Below are positions 9,343 through 18,900 of a stretch of 64,000 bases of DNA, in pieces. The DNA is from Telluribacter humicola. GTDB taxonomy: Bacteria; Bacteroidota; Bacteroidia; Cytophagales; Spirosomataceae. How positions within the stretch are numbered: the first letter of the stretch is position 1; every line of letters begins with the position of its first letter. The stretch is taken from NCBI RefSeq assembly GCF_017355935.1, contig NZ_JAFIQT010000011.1, positions 1 through 64,000 on the forward strand. Reading direction: 5' to 3'. The translations under genes were made by a program, and so were the position numbers. Under the pieces are notes generated by a model that had not been told where the DNA came from, ran no database searches, and saw only the letters and a program-made list of their open reading frames with translations.

Positions 9343-9376
9343 AAAGCCCGGCGAGCAAGGTGCCCGCCAGGCTTTT
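9343..9376 (-). terminator. Hairpin downstream of the GH32 gene
   Basis: Imperfect arms (9343-9353 and about 9366-9376), with one mismatch inside, lie 27 bp after the stop of the minus-strand GH32 gene. Read on that strand the hairpin is followed by TTTACT. A probable terminator. Confidence 0.6.
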
Positions 9377-9402
9377 AGGTTCTCTGCCTGATCTAAAAAA
9401 GT

Positions 9403-10956
9403 CTACTTCCGGGTCGACTGCAGCGGGTAGGCCTTACTCTCCTGTAGGCCCGTAATTCCTTTTGATATCAACTCTACCTTGTTGTAATACTCGTTCGGGA
9501 AGAAGATGCTGGTCATCACGCTCTGGCCGCCATTGGCAAATACCTCTACCGACGCCACATCCAGCAGGAGGTGTAATCTTAGTTTGCCATCCTGTACGGT
9601 GAGCGGTGCTTTGTATACGCCCGGGAAGTTATCCTTGAAGCTAACCATGCCGGATTGGGTGCGGTCGATGTATAGCTGCTTATCGGCTACGGAGTAGCCT
9701 ACGTCGAGGTGCTCGCCTTTGGAGTTGGAAAAGCGGAGCACCGCCTCCTGCGCCCGGGCTACATCCAGGTCCAGATCCAGTTCCAGCAGGGGCATGGACA
9801 GGTTGTACTGGCCGCTGAGGTCGAGGGGGCCATTTACCTCCTGCGCTTTCAGAGGGGTGGTACCGGTGCGTAGCTTTTGCATCTCTTTGACGGGTACATT
9901 GGCCAGTCGTATACCGGCTTCGGTCTGAATCAGACTTAGCTCGCGGGGAGCGGTCATGGCGCTGCGCCAGGTGGAGGTAGGTACCTCGTTGGCGTAAAGC
10001 CAGTTGCTCATCCAGCCCAGAAATAGCCGGCGCCCGTCGGAGGCCGGTACATTGGCCCAGGTGACACCGGCGTAGTTGTCGGTACCATAGTCGATCCAGA
10101 GGGTAGTCTGGGGTGGGTTGTCGCTGGTAAAGGTGCGGCCGTCGAAGTTGCCGATGAAGTACTGCGTAGCCGAGCCACCATTAGGCCCGCCGGGGTTGAT
10201 ACTCACCAGCAGGACCCACTTCTGCTGTCCGTTGATGGTCAGCGGAAACAGGTCGGGGCACTCCCACACGCCGCCATGGCCCCCGGCATTCTTCCCGAAC
10301 TCGCTCAGCTTAGTCCAGTCTTTCAGGTTGTCGGAGCCATAAAACTCAATATGATCCAGTACCGCCAGCGTCATGATCCATTGATTAGCCTTTTCATTCC
10401 AGGATACCTTCGGATCACGGAAGTCTTTAATACCCGGATTTTTCAGGATTGGGTTCCGCTCGTATTTTTTCCAGGTACGTCCCTTGTCCAGGCTGTAGGC
10501 GAGGCCCTGGGTCTGAAAGTCGTTACGTCCGGCCCGCTCCCCATCGGCATTGTGGTAAGTATATATGGCTACCATGGGCGGGGTATCACGGGTGCCCAGG
10601 CCGGAGGTATTGTTTGCATCCACCACCGCACTCCCTGAGAATATGGTACCCAGTGAGTCGGGGTAGAGGGCTATGGGCAGGTGCTCCCAGTGTACCATGT
10701 CGGTACTCACGGCGTGGCCCCAGTGCATAGGGCCCCAAACGGTACTATCCGGGTTGTGCTGGTAAAACAGGTGGTACTCGCCGTCGTAGTAGACCATCCC
10801 GTTGGGGTCGTTCATCCATTGGGCGGGTGGTGTAAAGTGGAACTGCGGGCGGTGTTGTTCCTGTGGGGTAGTGGAGCTGGAGGAGTTCTGGGTAGTAGCG
10901 CAGCCGGCTATCGCCAGAGCCGCCGCTGCATATGCTAGTAAAGTAGTTCTTTTCAT
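9403..10956 (-). CDS. Glycoside hydrolase family 32 (levanase/fructanase) lipoprotein
   Basis: A 517-residue enzyme that hydrolyses beta-fructosides such as levan, inulin or sucrose. The chosen start (ATG at 10956) gives a lipoprotein leader, MKRTTLLAYAAAALAIAGC, with the lipid-accepting Cys at 19; the open frame extends 22 codons further upstream without any such signal. The GH32 signature is complete: WMNDPNG with the nucleophile Asp, FRDPKV for transition-state binding, and WECPDLF with the acid/base Glu. A beta-propeller (about residues 40-340) is followed by a C-terminal beta-sandwich. It is probably on the cell surface or in the periplasm. No fructan-specific SusCD pair adjoins it; the SusCD pair 3 kb away belongs to a different unit. 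Endo or exo specificity cannot be told. Confidence 0.93.
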   Translation of the reverse strand: MKRTTLLAYAAAALAIAGCATTQNSSSSTTPQEQHRPQFHFTPPAQWMNDPNGMVYYDGEYHLFYQHNPDSTVWGPMHWGHAVSTDMVHWEHLPIALYPDSLGTIFSGSAVVDANNTSGLGTRDTPPMVAIYTYHNADGERAGRNDFQTQGLAYSLDKGRTWKKYERNPILKNPGIKDFRDPKVSWNEKANQWIMTLAVLDHIEFYGSDNLKDWTKLSEFGKNAGGHGGVWECPDLFPLTINGQQKWVLLVSINPGGPNGGSATQYFIGNFDGRTFTSDNPPQTTLWIDYGTDNYAGVTWANVPASDGRRLFLGWMSNWLYANEVPTSTWRSAMTAPRELSLIQTEAGIRLANVPVKEMQKLRTGTTPLKAQEVNGPLDLSGQYNLSMPLLELDLDLDVARAQEAVLRFSNSKGEHLDVGYSVADKQLYIDRTQSGMVSFKDNFPGVYKAPLTVQDGKLRLHLLLDVASVEVFANGGQSVMTSIFFPNEYYNKVELISKGITGLQESKAYPLQSTRK

Positions 10957-11148
10957 AGAGATTGAGTGGTGATAAATCCTGGTGCTGAGTGTAGAATGTA
11001 TACAAGAAAGTAAAGCTAGCAACAGGAAGCAAGGCTGATGTAAGATGGGGAGAACGTTTACGAATTGGTTAAACCGAAATAGCTTGTCACTGGTTGACCT
11101 ATTAGGCCTATCTTAGGGTCATTATTTGAATGAATTAAATGACTACCC

Positions 11149-11724
11149 ATGTTTAAATTACTTCAATGGGCTATCTGCCTGCTACTGATCAGTACCAGCG
11201 CGTATAGCCAGACGGCTGATGAGCGGCTCGCGGAAATCAAGGGATTGTGGCAGACAAATGCGGACGGCTTTCTTCAGTACAAAAAGACCATAGAGCTTCC
11301 GGGATTCCCCAAAGAGCTCATCTATGAGCGCGCCAAGGAGTACTACCAGGCCAGGCTGTACGAAAAGCTGGATGAAAAAGTAGCCGGTGCGGTGATCGTA
11401 CTGGGAGGTGCGGGTATCCTGAAAGACGTGCAGGTCTCTAACACCGGCGGCATTACATCTACGGTGGATGCTACCCACTTGCTGCACGTGTGGGCGGTGG
11501 ATGGCAAAGCCGAGCTGGTAATTACCTGTATTCAATATATATTTCAGATTGGCTCGGGCAGTGACGCGGGCTACGACGAGGTACTGATCTCTAACCTGTA
11601 TCCCGTTAATCCGCAGGCGCCACAGAGCGATAAGATCATCGGAGCCTTCTACGGTACCACCCGAAGTGCTACCGCCCGACTGGAGCAGATTGAGAAACTA
11701 CTCAAGGCTCCGTTGACCAAGTAG
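11149..11724 (+). CDS. Secreted protein of unknown function
   Basis: A 191-residue protein with a signal peptide (MFKLLQWAICLLLISTSAYS, cleavage near residue 20). I recognise no family. The mature part starts with a helical, charged segment (ERLAEIKGLWQTNADGFLQYKKTIELPG), then a Gly-rich strand region (VAGAVIVLGGAGILKDV) and a C-terminal part with AELVITCIQYIF. The start is well supported by the leader. It is followed 88 bp later, across an inverted repeat, by a metallophosphoesterase on the same strand, so a functional link is possible but unproven. Confidence 0.7.
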   Translation: MFKLLQWAICLLLISTSAYSQTADERLAEIKGLWQTNADGFLQYKKTIELPGFPKELIYERAKEYYQARLYEKLDEKVAGAVIVLGGAGILKDVQVSNTGGITSTVDATHLLHVWAVDGKAELVITCIQYIFQIGSGSDAGYDEVLISNLYPVNPQAPQSDKIIGAFYGTTRSATARLEQIEKLLKAPLTK

Positions 11725-11765
11725 AGCAGGAATCAGAGAGGTTGTATAGCCTGAATGCCCACCAG

Positions 11766-11810
11766 ACAAGTAAATCTATAAGGAGCCTAACTCCTCATAG
11801 ACTTACTTGT
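11766..11810 (+). promoter_or_regulatory. Long inverted repeat touching the phosphoesterase start codon
   Basis: Arms of about 14-15 bases (ACAAGTAAATCTAT at 11766-11779 and CATAGACTTACTTGT at 11796-11810) pair almost perfectly around a loop with AAGGAG and CTCCT that can pair further. The structure ends one base before the ATG at 11812. It could terminate transcripts of the upstream gene, or hide the translation start as a folded 5' leader. Confidence 0.6.
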
Positions 11811-11811
11811 A

Positions 11812-13371
11812 ATGAAAAACCTGCTTCCTGTTTACCTGCTTCTGGGACTATTGACTCTTACGGCTCAGGCACAAGACCGGGCCTCCGGTACCGTATTCCA
11901 TGATCTGAACAAAAACCGGGTACTGGACAGAGACGAACCTGCCTTAGCGGGTATATGTGTCTCAAACGGCCGCGAAGTAGTCAGGACCGGTAAAGACGGC
12001 CGGTGGAGCCTGCCTGCGGGAGACGATACCGGTTTTTTCGTGATCAAGCCGACCGGCTATATGACTCCCGTCAACGCTGATATGATTCCGCAGCACTACT
12101 ACCTGCACAAGCCCGCGGGCTCGCCCCGATTACAGGTAGCTGGCATAGCCCCAACCGGTAATCTGCCCCCCTCCATTGATTTCCCCCTCTGGCCGCAGAA
12201 AGAAGATAAGAAGTTTCAGGCGCTGGTATTCGGGGATACGCAGGCCCGGGGCATGAAGGAAGTCAACTACGTTACCCATGATGTGGTGGAAGAGTGCATC
12301 GGTACCGGGGCCACGCTAGGGATTAGCCTGGGAGATATTGTGGCCGATGACCCGAATCTATTTCAGGAAATCAACCAGAGCATAAGCCAGATCGGGATTC
12401 CCTGGTACAATGTATTCGGCAACCATGACTTCAACCGCGGAGCCCCGGACGACCGCTACACCGACGAAACCTTTGAACGCTACTACGGACCCAGTACCTA
12501 CGCCTTTGAGTACGGACAGGTCGTGTTTATTTCGCTGAAGAATGTCTACTTCAATCCCGAAGGAAAATACAAGGCCCACTTTACGGAGCAGCAACTGGAC
12601 TTTGTCCGAAACTACCTGGCCCTGGTCCCGGACGATAAGCTGGTAGTCCTGGTCATGCACGCGCCCATCGTATCCTGCGACAACCGGAAGGAACTGTTTG
12701 ACATTCTGAAGGCCCGCCCGCATACCTTATCCATTGCCGGTCATACGCACAAGATGGCTCATGTATTCGCCGATGAAAAGCTGGACTGGCACGGGCCGAA
12801 GCCACACCATCACTTTATCAACGCGACGGTCTGCGGGAGTTGGTGGTGCGGGATCAGGGATGAAACCGGTATCCCGCACGCGACTATGAACGATGGCGCA
12901 CCCAATGGCTACTCGCTACTCACCTTTGACGGGAATAGCTACTCTATCCGGTTCAAGGCGGCCCGCCGCCCCGCCGACTACCAAATGAACATATACCTGC
13001 CGGATGACATACCTCAGGCCGGACTGAATACTACCTCACTGGTTGTAAATGTGTTTGCGGGCTCCTCCCGCTCTAAGGTAGAGATGAAGATAAAAGGGCA
13101 TACAGACTGGAATGAAATAGCCTATACGCCCATGCACGATCCGGGAGTTGCGGCTATGCAGGTGTACAATCCGTTTCTGGAAGCCAAAGTCAATGATACT
13201 CAACTGGACACCGTTTTTGGCTGGCAGATGGATAGCCCGGAGATGTCATACCACATGTGGGAAGGAAAGCTACCAGCTGGTCTTCCGGTGGGTACCCATC
13301 TGCTCATGATCAGGACTCAGGATATGTTCGGGCAGGTCTATACCGGACATCGGATATTCCGCGTCAGGTAG
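11812..13371 (+). CDS. Secreted calcineurin-like phosphoesterase
   Basis: A 519-residue protein with a signal peptide (MKNLLPVYLLLGLLTLTAQA). An N-terminal Ig/carboxypeptidase-regulatory-like segment (about 25-120: GTVFHDLNKNRVLDRDEPALAGICVSNG) matches the MetallophosN module. The metallophosphatase core (about 135-330) shows the metal ligands in VFGDTQ, LGDIVAD, GNHD, VMHAP and IAGHTHKM. The remaining part fits the MetallophosC module. This three-domain layout is typical of Bacteroidota phosphoesterases with unassigned substrates (phosphodiesters or phosphomonoesters). The start lies immediately after an inverted repeat that may control its translation. Confidence 0.9.
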   Translation: MKNLLPVYLLLGLLTLTAQAQDRASGTVFHDLNKNRVLDRDEPALAGICVSNGREVVRTGKDGRWSLPAGDDTGFFVIKPTGYMTPVNADMIPQHYYLHKPAGSPRLQVAGIAPTGNLPPSIDFPLWPQKEDKKFQALVFGDTQARGMKEVNYVTHDVVEECIGTGATLGISLGDIVADDPNLFQEINQSISQIGIPWYNVFGNHDFNRGAPDDRYTDETFERYYGPSTYAFEYGQVVFISLKNVYFNPEGKYKAHFTEQQLDFVRNYLALVPDDKLVVLVMHAPIVSCDNRKELFDILKARPHTLSIAGHTHKMAHVFADEKLDWHGPKPHHHFINATVCGSWWCGIRDETGIPHATMNDGAPNGYSLLTFDGNSYSIRFKAARRPADYQMNIYLPDDIPQAGLNTTSLVVNVFAGSSRSKVEMKIKGHTDWNEIAYTPMHDPGVAAMQVYNPFLEAKVNDTQLDTVFGWQMDSPEMSYHMWEGKLPAGLPVGTHLLMIRTQDMFGQVYTGHRIFRVR

Positions 13372-13432
13372 AGACACTGCCCCTGGCAAGCAGACCTGCC
13401 TATTCATGGTACTTATCGGAGCGGTCTGTAAC

Positions 13433-13891
13433 CTACGCCACCACCGCCTCTTCTGTTTTTTTAACGGAAGTGGTAAAGCTCAATCGCAGGAACAGCAGGA
13501 TGTACAACAGGTCAATGAATACCGGAGCTACCGAGCTGGGCCCCTGGTAGAGGGCGCTACCGAAGTAGTTGTCGGAGGTGCGGATATCCAGCGTGAAATA
13601 CACGCAGTGCATCAGTACCAGTACGCGGGCTACCCAGAGTTGCTTCACCGGGTTTTCGGCCAGGATGCCGATCATCGTGATCAGTACACCGATCATAAAC
13701 ATGTGCAGAAATACCCAGAACATGGCGTCGTGGTAGTGGGGGGAGGCCAGGAGTGGGGCGGGTACTTTGAACTCCGCCATCTTTTCCATTACGCCTCCGA
13801 TCAGCATGGTACTGGCCAGGAACATGTCCAGAATACCTACGGTCAAACAGGTGGCTTTGAAGCCGGGGAGATATTTACTAAGTGCGGCCAT
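13433..13891 (-). CDS. Four-helix membrane protein, unknown
   Basis: A 152-residue integral membrane protein with about four hydrophobic segments (around residues 12-33, 57-80, 85-110 and 123-142). There is no signal peptide, and the C-terminus is charged. The second segment has HYHDAMFWVFLHMFMIG, with several His residues that could bind a metal, but I recognise no family with confidence. It is convergent with the phosphoesterase. Its ATG at 13891 is followed by a leader-like helix. It appears monocistronic, with terminators on its upstream side. Confidence 0.72.
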   Translation of the reverse strand: MAALSKYLPGFKATCLTVGILDMFLASTMLIGGVMEKMAEFKVPAPLLASPHYHDAMFWVFLHMFMIGVLITMIGILAENPVKQLWVARVLVLMHCVYFTLDIRTSDNYFGSALYQGPSSVAPVFIDLLYILLFLRLSFTTSVKKTEEAVVA

Positions 13892-13957
13892 AGTAGTGGT
13901 ATAGAGTGAGGTTAGAAACAGGGGACCTTCTCCGAACGGGAGTAGGGGCTAAAATAC

Positions 13958-13997
13958 AAGAGCAGCCGCATTAAAAAGCCGGCTGCTCTTATTTTTT
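13958..13997. terminator. Hairpin with T-run
   Basis: A perfect 10-bp stem (13958-13967 with 13981-13990) is followed by a seven-T run on the plus strand and a T-rich stretch on the minus strand. It separates susD from the membrane-protein gene. Confidence 0.7.
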
Positions 13998-14040
13998 TAC
14001 TGATTATAAACGGCGTACAGATGATGGAGACCCCATACCT

Positions 14041-14071
14041 AAAAAAAAGAGGCAGTAGGATGACTGCCTCT
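14041..14071 (-). terminator. susD terminator
   Basis: A perfect 9-bp stem (14048-14056 with 14063-14071) is followed on the minus strand by eight T. It lies 25 bp after the susD stop codon: a textbook intrinsic terminator for the SusCD transcript. Confidence 0.88.
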
Positions 14072-14096
14072 CTGATCATGTATGGATATACAAGAA

Positions 14097-15902
14097 TTAG
14101 TTGTATCCGGGGTTCTGGGTCAGTACCGAATTACCTCCCGAACGGCTCAGGTCAAGCTGACGCTGAGGAATAGGGAAGTAGTCATTTATACCCTTGATAA
14201 AACGTCCACCGCGCACATCCGTCGTCACCGTACCTTCGTAGTTGAAGTAGGCGTTGAGGGTAGGCTCGGCGATATCCCAGCGAACCAGGTCAAAGAAGCG
14301 GTGACCTTCCATGGCCAGCTCAAGCTTACGCTCGAAGTAGATGGCTTTGAGAGCACCTTCTTTACCCATCTGTGCGAATGTTCCCTCAGGATATACGCTG
14401 ATCTTATAATTAGCGGCCGGAGTACTGGTATATCCTGCCAGCGGAGTAGCCGGGTTGGTATAGGTGTACACGTAGTTAACAGGGTTAGCGGCGCGGGTAC
14501 GTACCATGTTTACATAGGTCTGAGCCTGTGCCAGGTTACCCAGCTGGGCTTCTACTTCGGCAGCCATCAGCAGTACGTCAGCAAAACGGATGACATTCCA
14601 GTTAATAGCGGTACCGGGTGCCCATGAATGCTGATCAGCGTACAGGTCCTGAGTAGCCTGCATGTAGATGTTCTTCTTAGGCGAGTAAGGTCCGGCGTAC
14701 GTCTGGCCCGGGCTACGAACCCAGTCAGCACCAGGGTGGTTACCCCAGTCCAGATAAGGTATACCACGACGGCCGATCGTCCAGTCGATACGAGGGTCTA
14801 CCGGACCGGCATCAGGAGTGAAAGGCTGACTGGAAGCTACACCCTGGTCATTCTTGATCGGGTTGTTGTTGTAGCTATCAACCACAGGGAGTCCGGTCGC
14901 GTCAGTACGGTACGAGTTAGCCAGGTCGTGCGAGGGCTGGAAGAAGCCGCAGCAGCGGAAAGGGCTGTTTCCGTAGGGGAAGTTCAGCATATCCCCCTGG
15001 TTAGCATTGGCGATGGTGTTGGTTCCGTCGTTGGCTACCATCTGAATCTGGAATACCGACTCCGAGTTGTTCTCGGTAGCGGCGTTGAAGTTATCGTGGA
15101 ACTTCGTTACCAGCGCGTACTTCAGACCGTTGCTGGTCACACCCTGGTTGATCACCTGATCGAACAGAGGCTTGGCTTCCGCGTACTCCTTCTGGTACAG
15201 GTGCGTCTTAGCCAGGTAGGTAGCTGCCGCCCATTTGTTCACGCGTCCGATTTCTGCCTGCGTAGCGGGCAGGTTGTCCATCGCGAATTTGAAATCTGCT
15301 TCGATCTTTGGCCAGATGTTCTCGTTGTTGGGTACGAAGCCAGCAGCCGCTGTTTCGACCGTTTCGTCGATCCAGGGTACATTGTTCCACATCTTCTTCA
15401 GCTCGAAGTAGTAGTGTCCGCGCAAGAAGCGGGCCTGAGCCGCAAAGCTGGTGCGCTCGGCCTCAGTAATTCCGGTGGTCTGCGCGAGTACACGCAGTAC
15501 CGAGTTGGTACGGTTGACACCTTCGTACAGGGTACGCCACTTGCTGTTGAAGTATCCGTTGCTGGCATCGGCCGTGAATTTGGCGATGGCATCAATGGCA
15601 GGCTGGTCACTACCGTCACTACCCTTATGGGCGTCACCACCGGCTATACTACCGTATACCCAGTTGCTGGGAGAAGCTTCCCAGGCGTTACCACCCGCCA
15701 GGTTCAGAGCTCCACCGTTGTTGTACTGACCATCCAGAGCGGCATAGGCTCCGTTGAGGAGGGCGTCGACACCGCTGCGGGTAGCGAGTACTTCATCGCT
15801 CAGGGCACCCTGAGCAGGTATATCAAGACTTTCGTTGCAGGAGTCGAGGGTCAGACTCAGAGTCGAAACCGCCAGAACTGCTATATATTTTTGAAATCTC
15901 AT
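14097..15902 (-). CDS. SusD/RagB family nutrient-binding outer-membrane lipoprotein
   Basis: A 601-residue SusD-like protein that caps the SusC channel and captures ligand on the cell surface. The leader MRFQKYIAVLAVSTLSLTLDSC ends in a lipidated Cys22. The family features are present: an early helical part with LSDEVLATRSGVDALLNGAYAAL, TPR-like helices (FLRGHYYFELKKMWNNVPW), and the C-terminal block FERKLELAMEGHRFFDLVRWDI, which is diagnostic. It lies 24 bp downstream of the susC gene and is co-transcribed with it, with a terminator after the stop. The substrate is not deducible, because no hydrolase is in the same transcript. Confidence 0.96.
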   Translation of the reverse strand: MRFQKYIAVLAVSTLSLTLDSCNESLDIPAQGALSDEVLATRSGVDALLNGAYAALDGQYNNGGALNLAGGNAWEASPSNWVYGSIAGGDAHKGSDGSDQPAIDAIAKFTADASNGYFNSKWRTLYEGVNRTNSVLRVLAQTTGITEAERTSFAAQARFLRGHYYFELKKMWNNVPWIDETVETAAAGFVPNNENIWPKIEADFKFAMDNLPATQAEIGRVNKWAAATYLAKTHLYQKEYAEAKPLFDQVINQGVTSNGLKYALVTKFHDNFNAATENNSESVFQIQMVANDGTNTIANANQGDMLNFPYGNSPFRCCGFFQPSHDLANSYRTDATGLPVVDSYNNNPIKNDQGVASSQPFTPDAGPVDPRIDWTIGRRGIPYLDWGNHPGADWVRSPGQTYAGPYSPKKNIYMQATQDLYADQHSWAPGTAINWNVIRFADVLLMAAEVEAQLGNLAQAQTYVNMVRTRAANPVNYVYTYTNPATPLAGYTSTPAANYKISVYPEGTFAQMGKEGALKAIYFERKLELAMEGHRFFDLVRWDIAEPTLNAYFNYEGTVTTDVRGGRFIKGINDYFPIPQRQLDLSRSGGNSVLTQNPGYN

Positions 15903-15926
15903 AGTTGAATTAAGTAGGATAAAAAA

Positions 15927-18900
15927 TTAGAACGTTACATTCAGACCGAACAGGAACTGACGCTGGTTAGGATATACCCCTTCGTCGATACCAAATGAAG
16001 TAGTATTCGAGAATGACTGGTTGAGGCTACCCCCGGCGCTGTTGTTGGTGTTGGCAGTTGTACCGATTTCAGGGTCCAGACCTGAGTACTTGGTGATAGT
16101 AAATAGGTTGGCAGCCTGCAGATATACCCGCAGACGCTCTACACCCAGTTTCTTGAGTGAACCGGCGGGCAGGGTATAACCAAGCTGAGCATTCTTGGCG
16201 CGCAGGTACGAACCATTCTCTACAAAGTACGAGTTAGGGACGTTGGCTGAGCTGAATGAACCTACGGTTTCCTGGATAGGAGCCTTGGCGTTAGGGTTTT
16301 CAGGAGTCCATGAATCGTACAGAGCAGTGCGACTCTTGGCTCCCTGGAAGTTGGCGTTGAAGTCAGTCCACCACCGTACGTTGTTCCAGATATCGTTACC
16401 CTGCGTACCGTAGAAGAAGATGCTGAAGTCAAACTGCTTATAGGTCGCGCCCAGGTTCAGGCCGTAGCTGAAGTCAGGGTTAGGGTTACCGATAAAGGTA
16501 CGGTCTTCGTCAGTAATCTGTCCGTCACCGTTGATATCCGCATAGCGGAAACGACCTACGGCTACGTCATTCTGATAGATAGCGTTGGTATTGCCGGTAG
16601 CCTGCTGAGCCTGGGTATTGGCGGTATTGATTTCTTCCTGTGAATCCCAGAAACCATCCACTTTATAGCCATAGAACTGACCAATCGAGTGGCCTACGGC
16701 ATTGCGAACGATGTAGCTACCGTTGAAGCGACGACCTTCCTGATCGAAGTAGTCGATACCTTCGGCCAGTGACACAATCTTGTTATTGTATGTCGTGAAC
16801 GTCAGCGTAGCATTCAGCTTCAGATCGCTGGTAATATCAAAGTTGCTGGAAGCAGCCAGATCAACCCCGGTGTTGCGCATACGGGCTACGTTCACGGCAG
16901 GAGCCGTTCCCTGTCCGGCGGTACCGGCGAGTTCAAGCGTGTATAGCAGGTCGCGTACTTCTTTGTGGTAGTAGTCAGCGGTGATGTCTAGTTTACCACC
17001 CCACAGGCTGGCGTCAAAACCAATGTTCGAGTTGATGTTCTTCTCCCACTTCGCATTGGGGTTACCGATGCGGGTACGCTGGAAGCCCAGCTGGTTCATG
17101 GAGTTAGAGCCGGTGATCGCGTAATACGATGAAGTACGGTCACCACCGTAGGTAGTATAGGCGTTAGCCGGGTCTACGTTCAGCTGGTTACCCATGATAC
17201 CGTAACCCCCGCGGATTTTCAGATCCGTCAGCCAGTTTACGTCCTGCATAAAGTCCTCTTCCGATACTCTCCATCCCGCACTGATCGCGGGGAACCATCC
17301 GTACTGGTAGGTCTGGAAGCGCGATGAACCGTCACGACGGATGGTAGCGCCGAGCAGGTACTTGTCTTTCAGGGTATAGTCCAGACGACCGATGAGCGAG
17401 AACAGCGCGTCAGCGTAGCGGTTGCTGTAGTTGGTAGGCGTACCGGCACCGGTCGACAGGTTGGTAAAGTTAGGGTCAAACGAGAAGTAGTTCTGCGTCG
17501 AGCCACCTACGTTACGGCCTTTGTTCTGATACGCTTCGGTACCTACTACCACTTTCACATCATGGATGTCGTTGAATAAGTGCTGGTACTGTACGGTGTT
17601 GGTCCAGGTCCAGTTGTAGCCGCTGAAGGTATTCTCCGTATAGGAGTTGGTAGTGGTATTCTCCTGGTTTTCGTAAGCAGGATACGTAAACGAGTTGAAG
17701 TTACCCATGAATACCTCTCCCCCGAAGCTGGTACGGGCGGTGATGTCTTTCAGGATGTCGATTTCAGCGTACATGTTACCGAACAGACGGTTGTTCATAC
17801 CCCGGTTGTTAGCCGTACGCTGCTGAATAGCCACCGGGTTAAGTGCGTTACCCAATCCCTGACCAAAACCACCGGCGTAGTTGCCCATGATATCATATAC
17901 AGGAATGATAGGCTGCTGACGGAACGCATGGCCAATGGCGCTACCTTCCTGCAGGGCGTTGATACGAGGGTTATCTGTAACCGAGAACGCCAGGTTTTCA
18001 CCTACACGGATATTCTCGCGAACGTTGTACTGGCTGTTAGAGCGGATGGTATAACGCTTCAGATACGTATTGGATAGTGTACCCTGCTGGTTGAAATAGT
18101 TGAACGAGAACAGGTAGTTGCCCTGCGGGCTACCACCGCTCACAGCGACGTTGTGGCTGGTAATCGGAGCCGGCTTGAAGATCTCGTGGAACCAGTCGGT
18201 ACCTTCCTTGTTAGCCCGTGTAATACGGTAAAACTGGTTGTACTGATCTACGCTGGTATAGAACGGGTTCAGATTGTAACGTGAAGGATCAACCGAAGGA
18301 TCTCCTTCTTTGGCTCCCTGTGGAGCGATATAGTCCGGCAGAACGGGTGTAGTACCGCTGCCGTACAGAGGATCGTTGATTACTACGTTGGGGTTGGAGT
18401 TACGGAGCGCGTTGAATTTTAGCTGAGCCGTTTCCTGTGGGTTGAGCAGGTCCCATACGTTGCCGCTCTTGGGGAACTGCATACCGGTGTAGGTGTCGTA
18501 CTGTACCTTCACCTTACCGGAGCCACGACGGGTCGTGATGATGATTACCCCATTAGCCGCGCGTGAACCGTAGATAGAAGCCGAACCGGCATCTTTCAGG
18601 ACCTGCATAGAGGCCACGTCATTAGGGTTGATGTCGTTGATGTTCTGAGTAGGTACACCATCCACTACATAGAGAGGCTGGTTGTTACCGAATGTATTCA
18701 GACCACGGATACGCACCTGAGGCGCTTCACCGGGCTGACCCGAACCTAGTACAGTAACCCCCGAAGCACGACCCTGTAGCTGGTTGGTAACCTGAGCCGT
18801 GGGTTGCGTCTGTAGCTCCTGTACATCTACTACGGATACCGCACCGGTAAGGTCTTTCTTACGCTGGGTACCGTAGCCCACTACGACCACTTCATTCAGT

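Noticed and set aside
14628-15908. 426-codon plus-strand open frame opposite susD
   Set aside because: It is antisense to a certain gene, is rich in Val/Arg/Gly without domain or signal, and results from the codon bias of susD.
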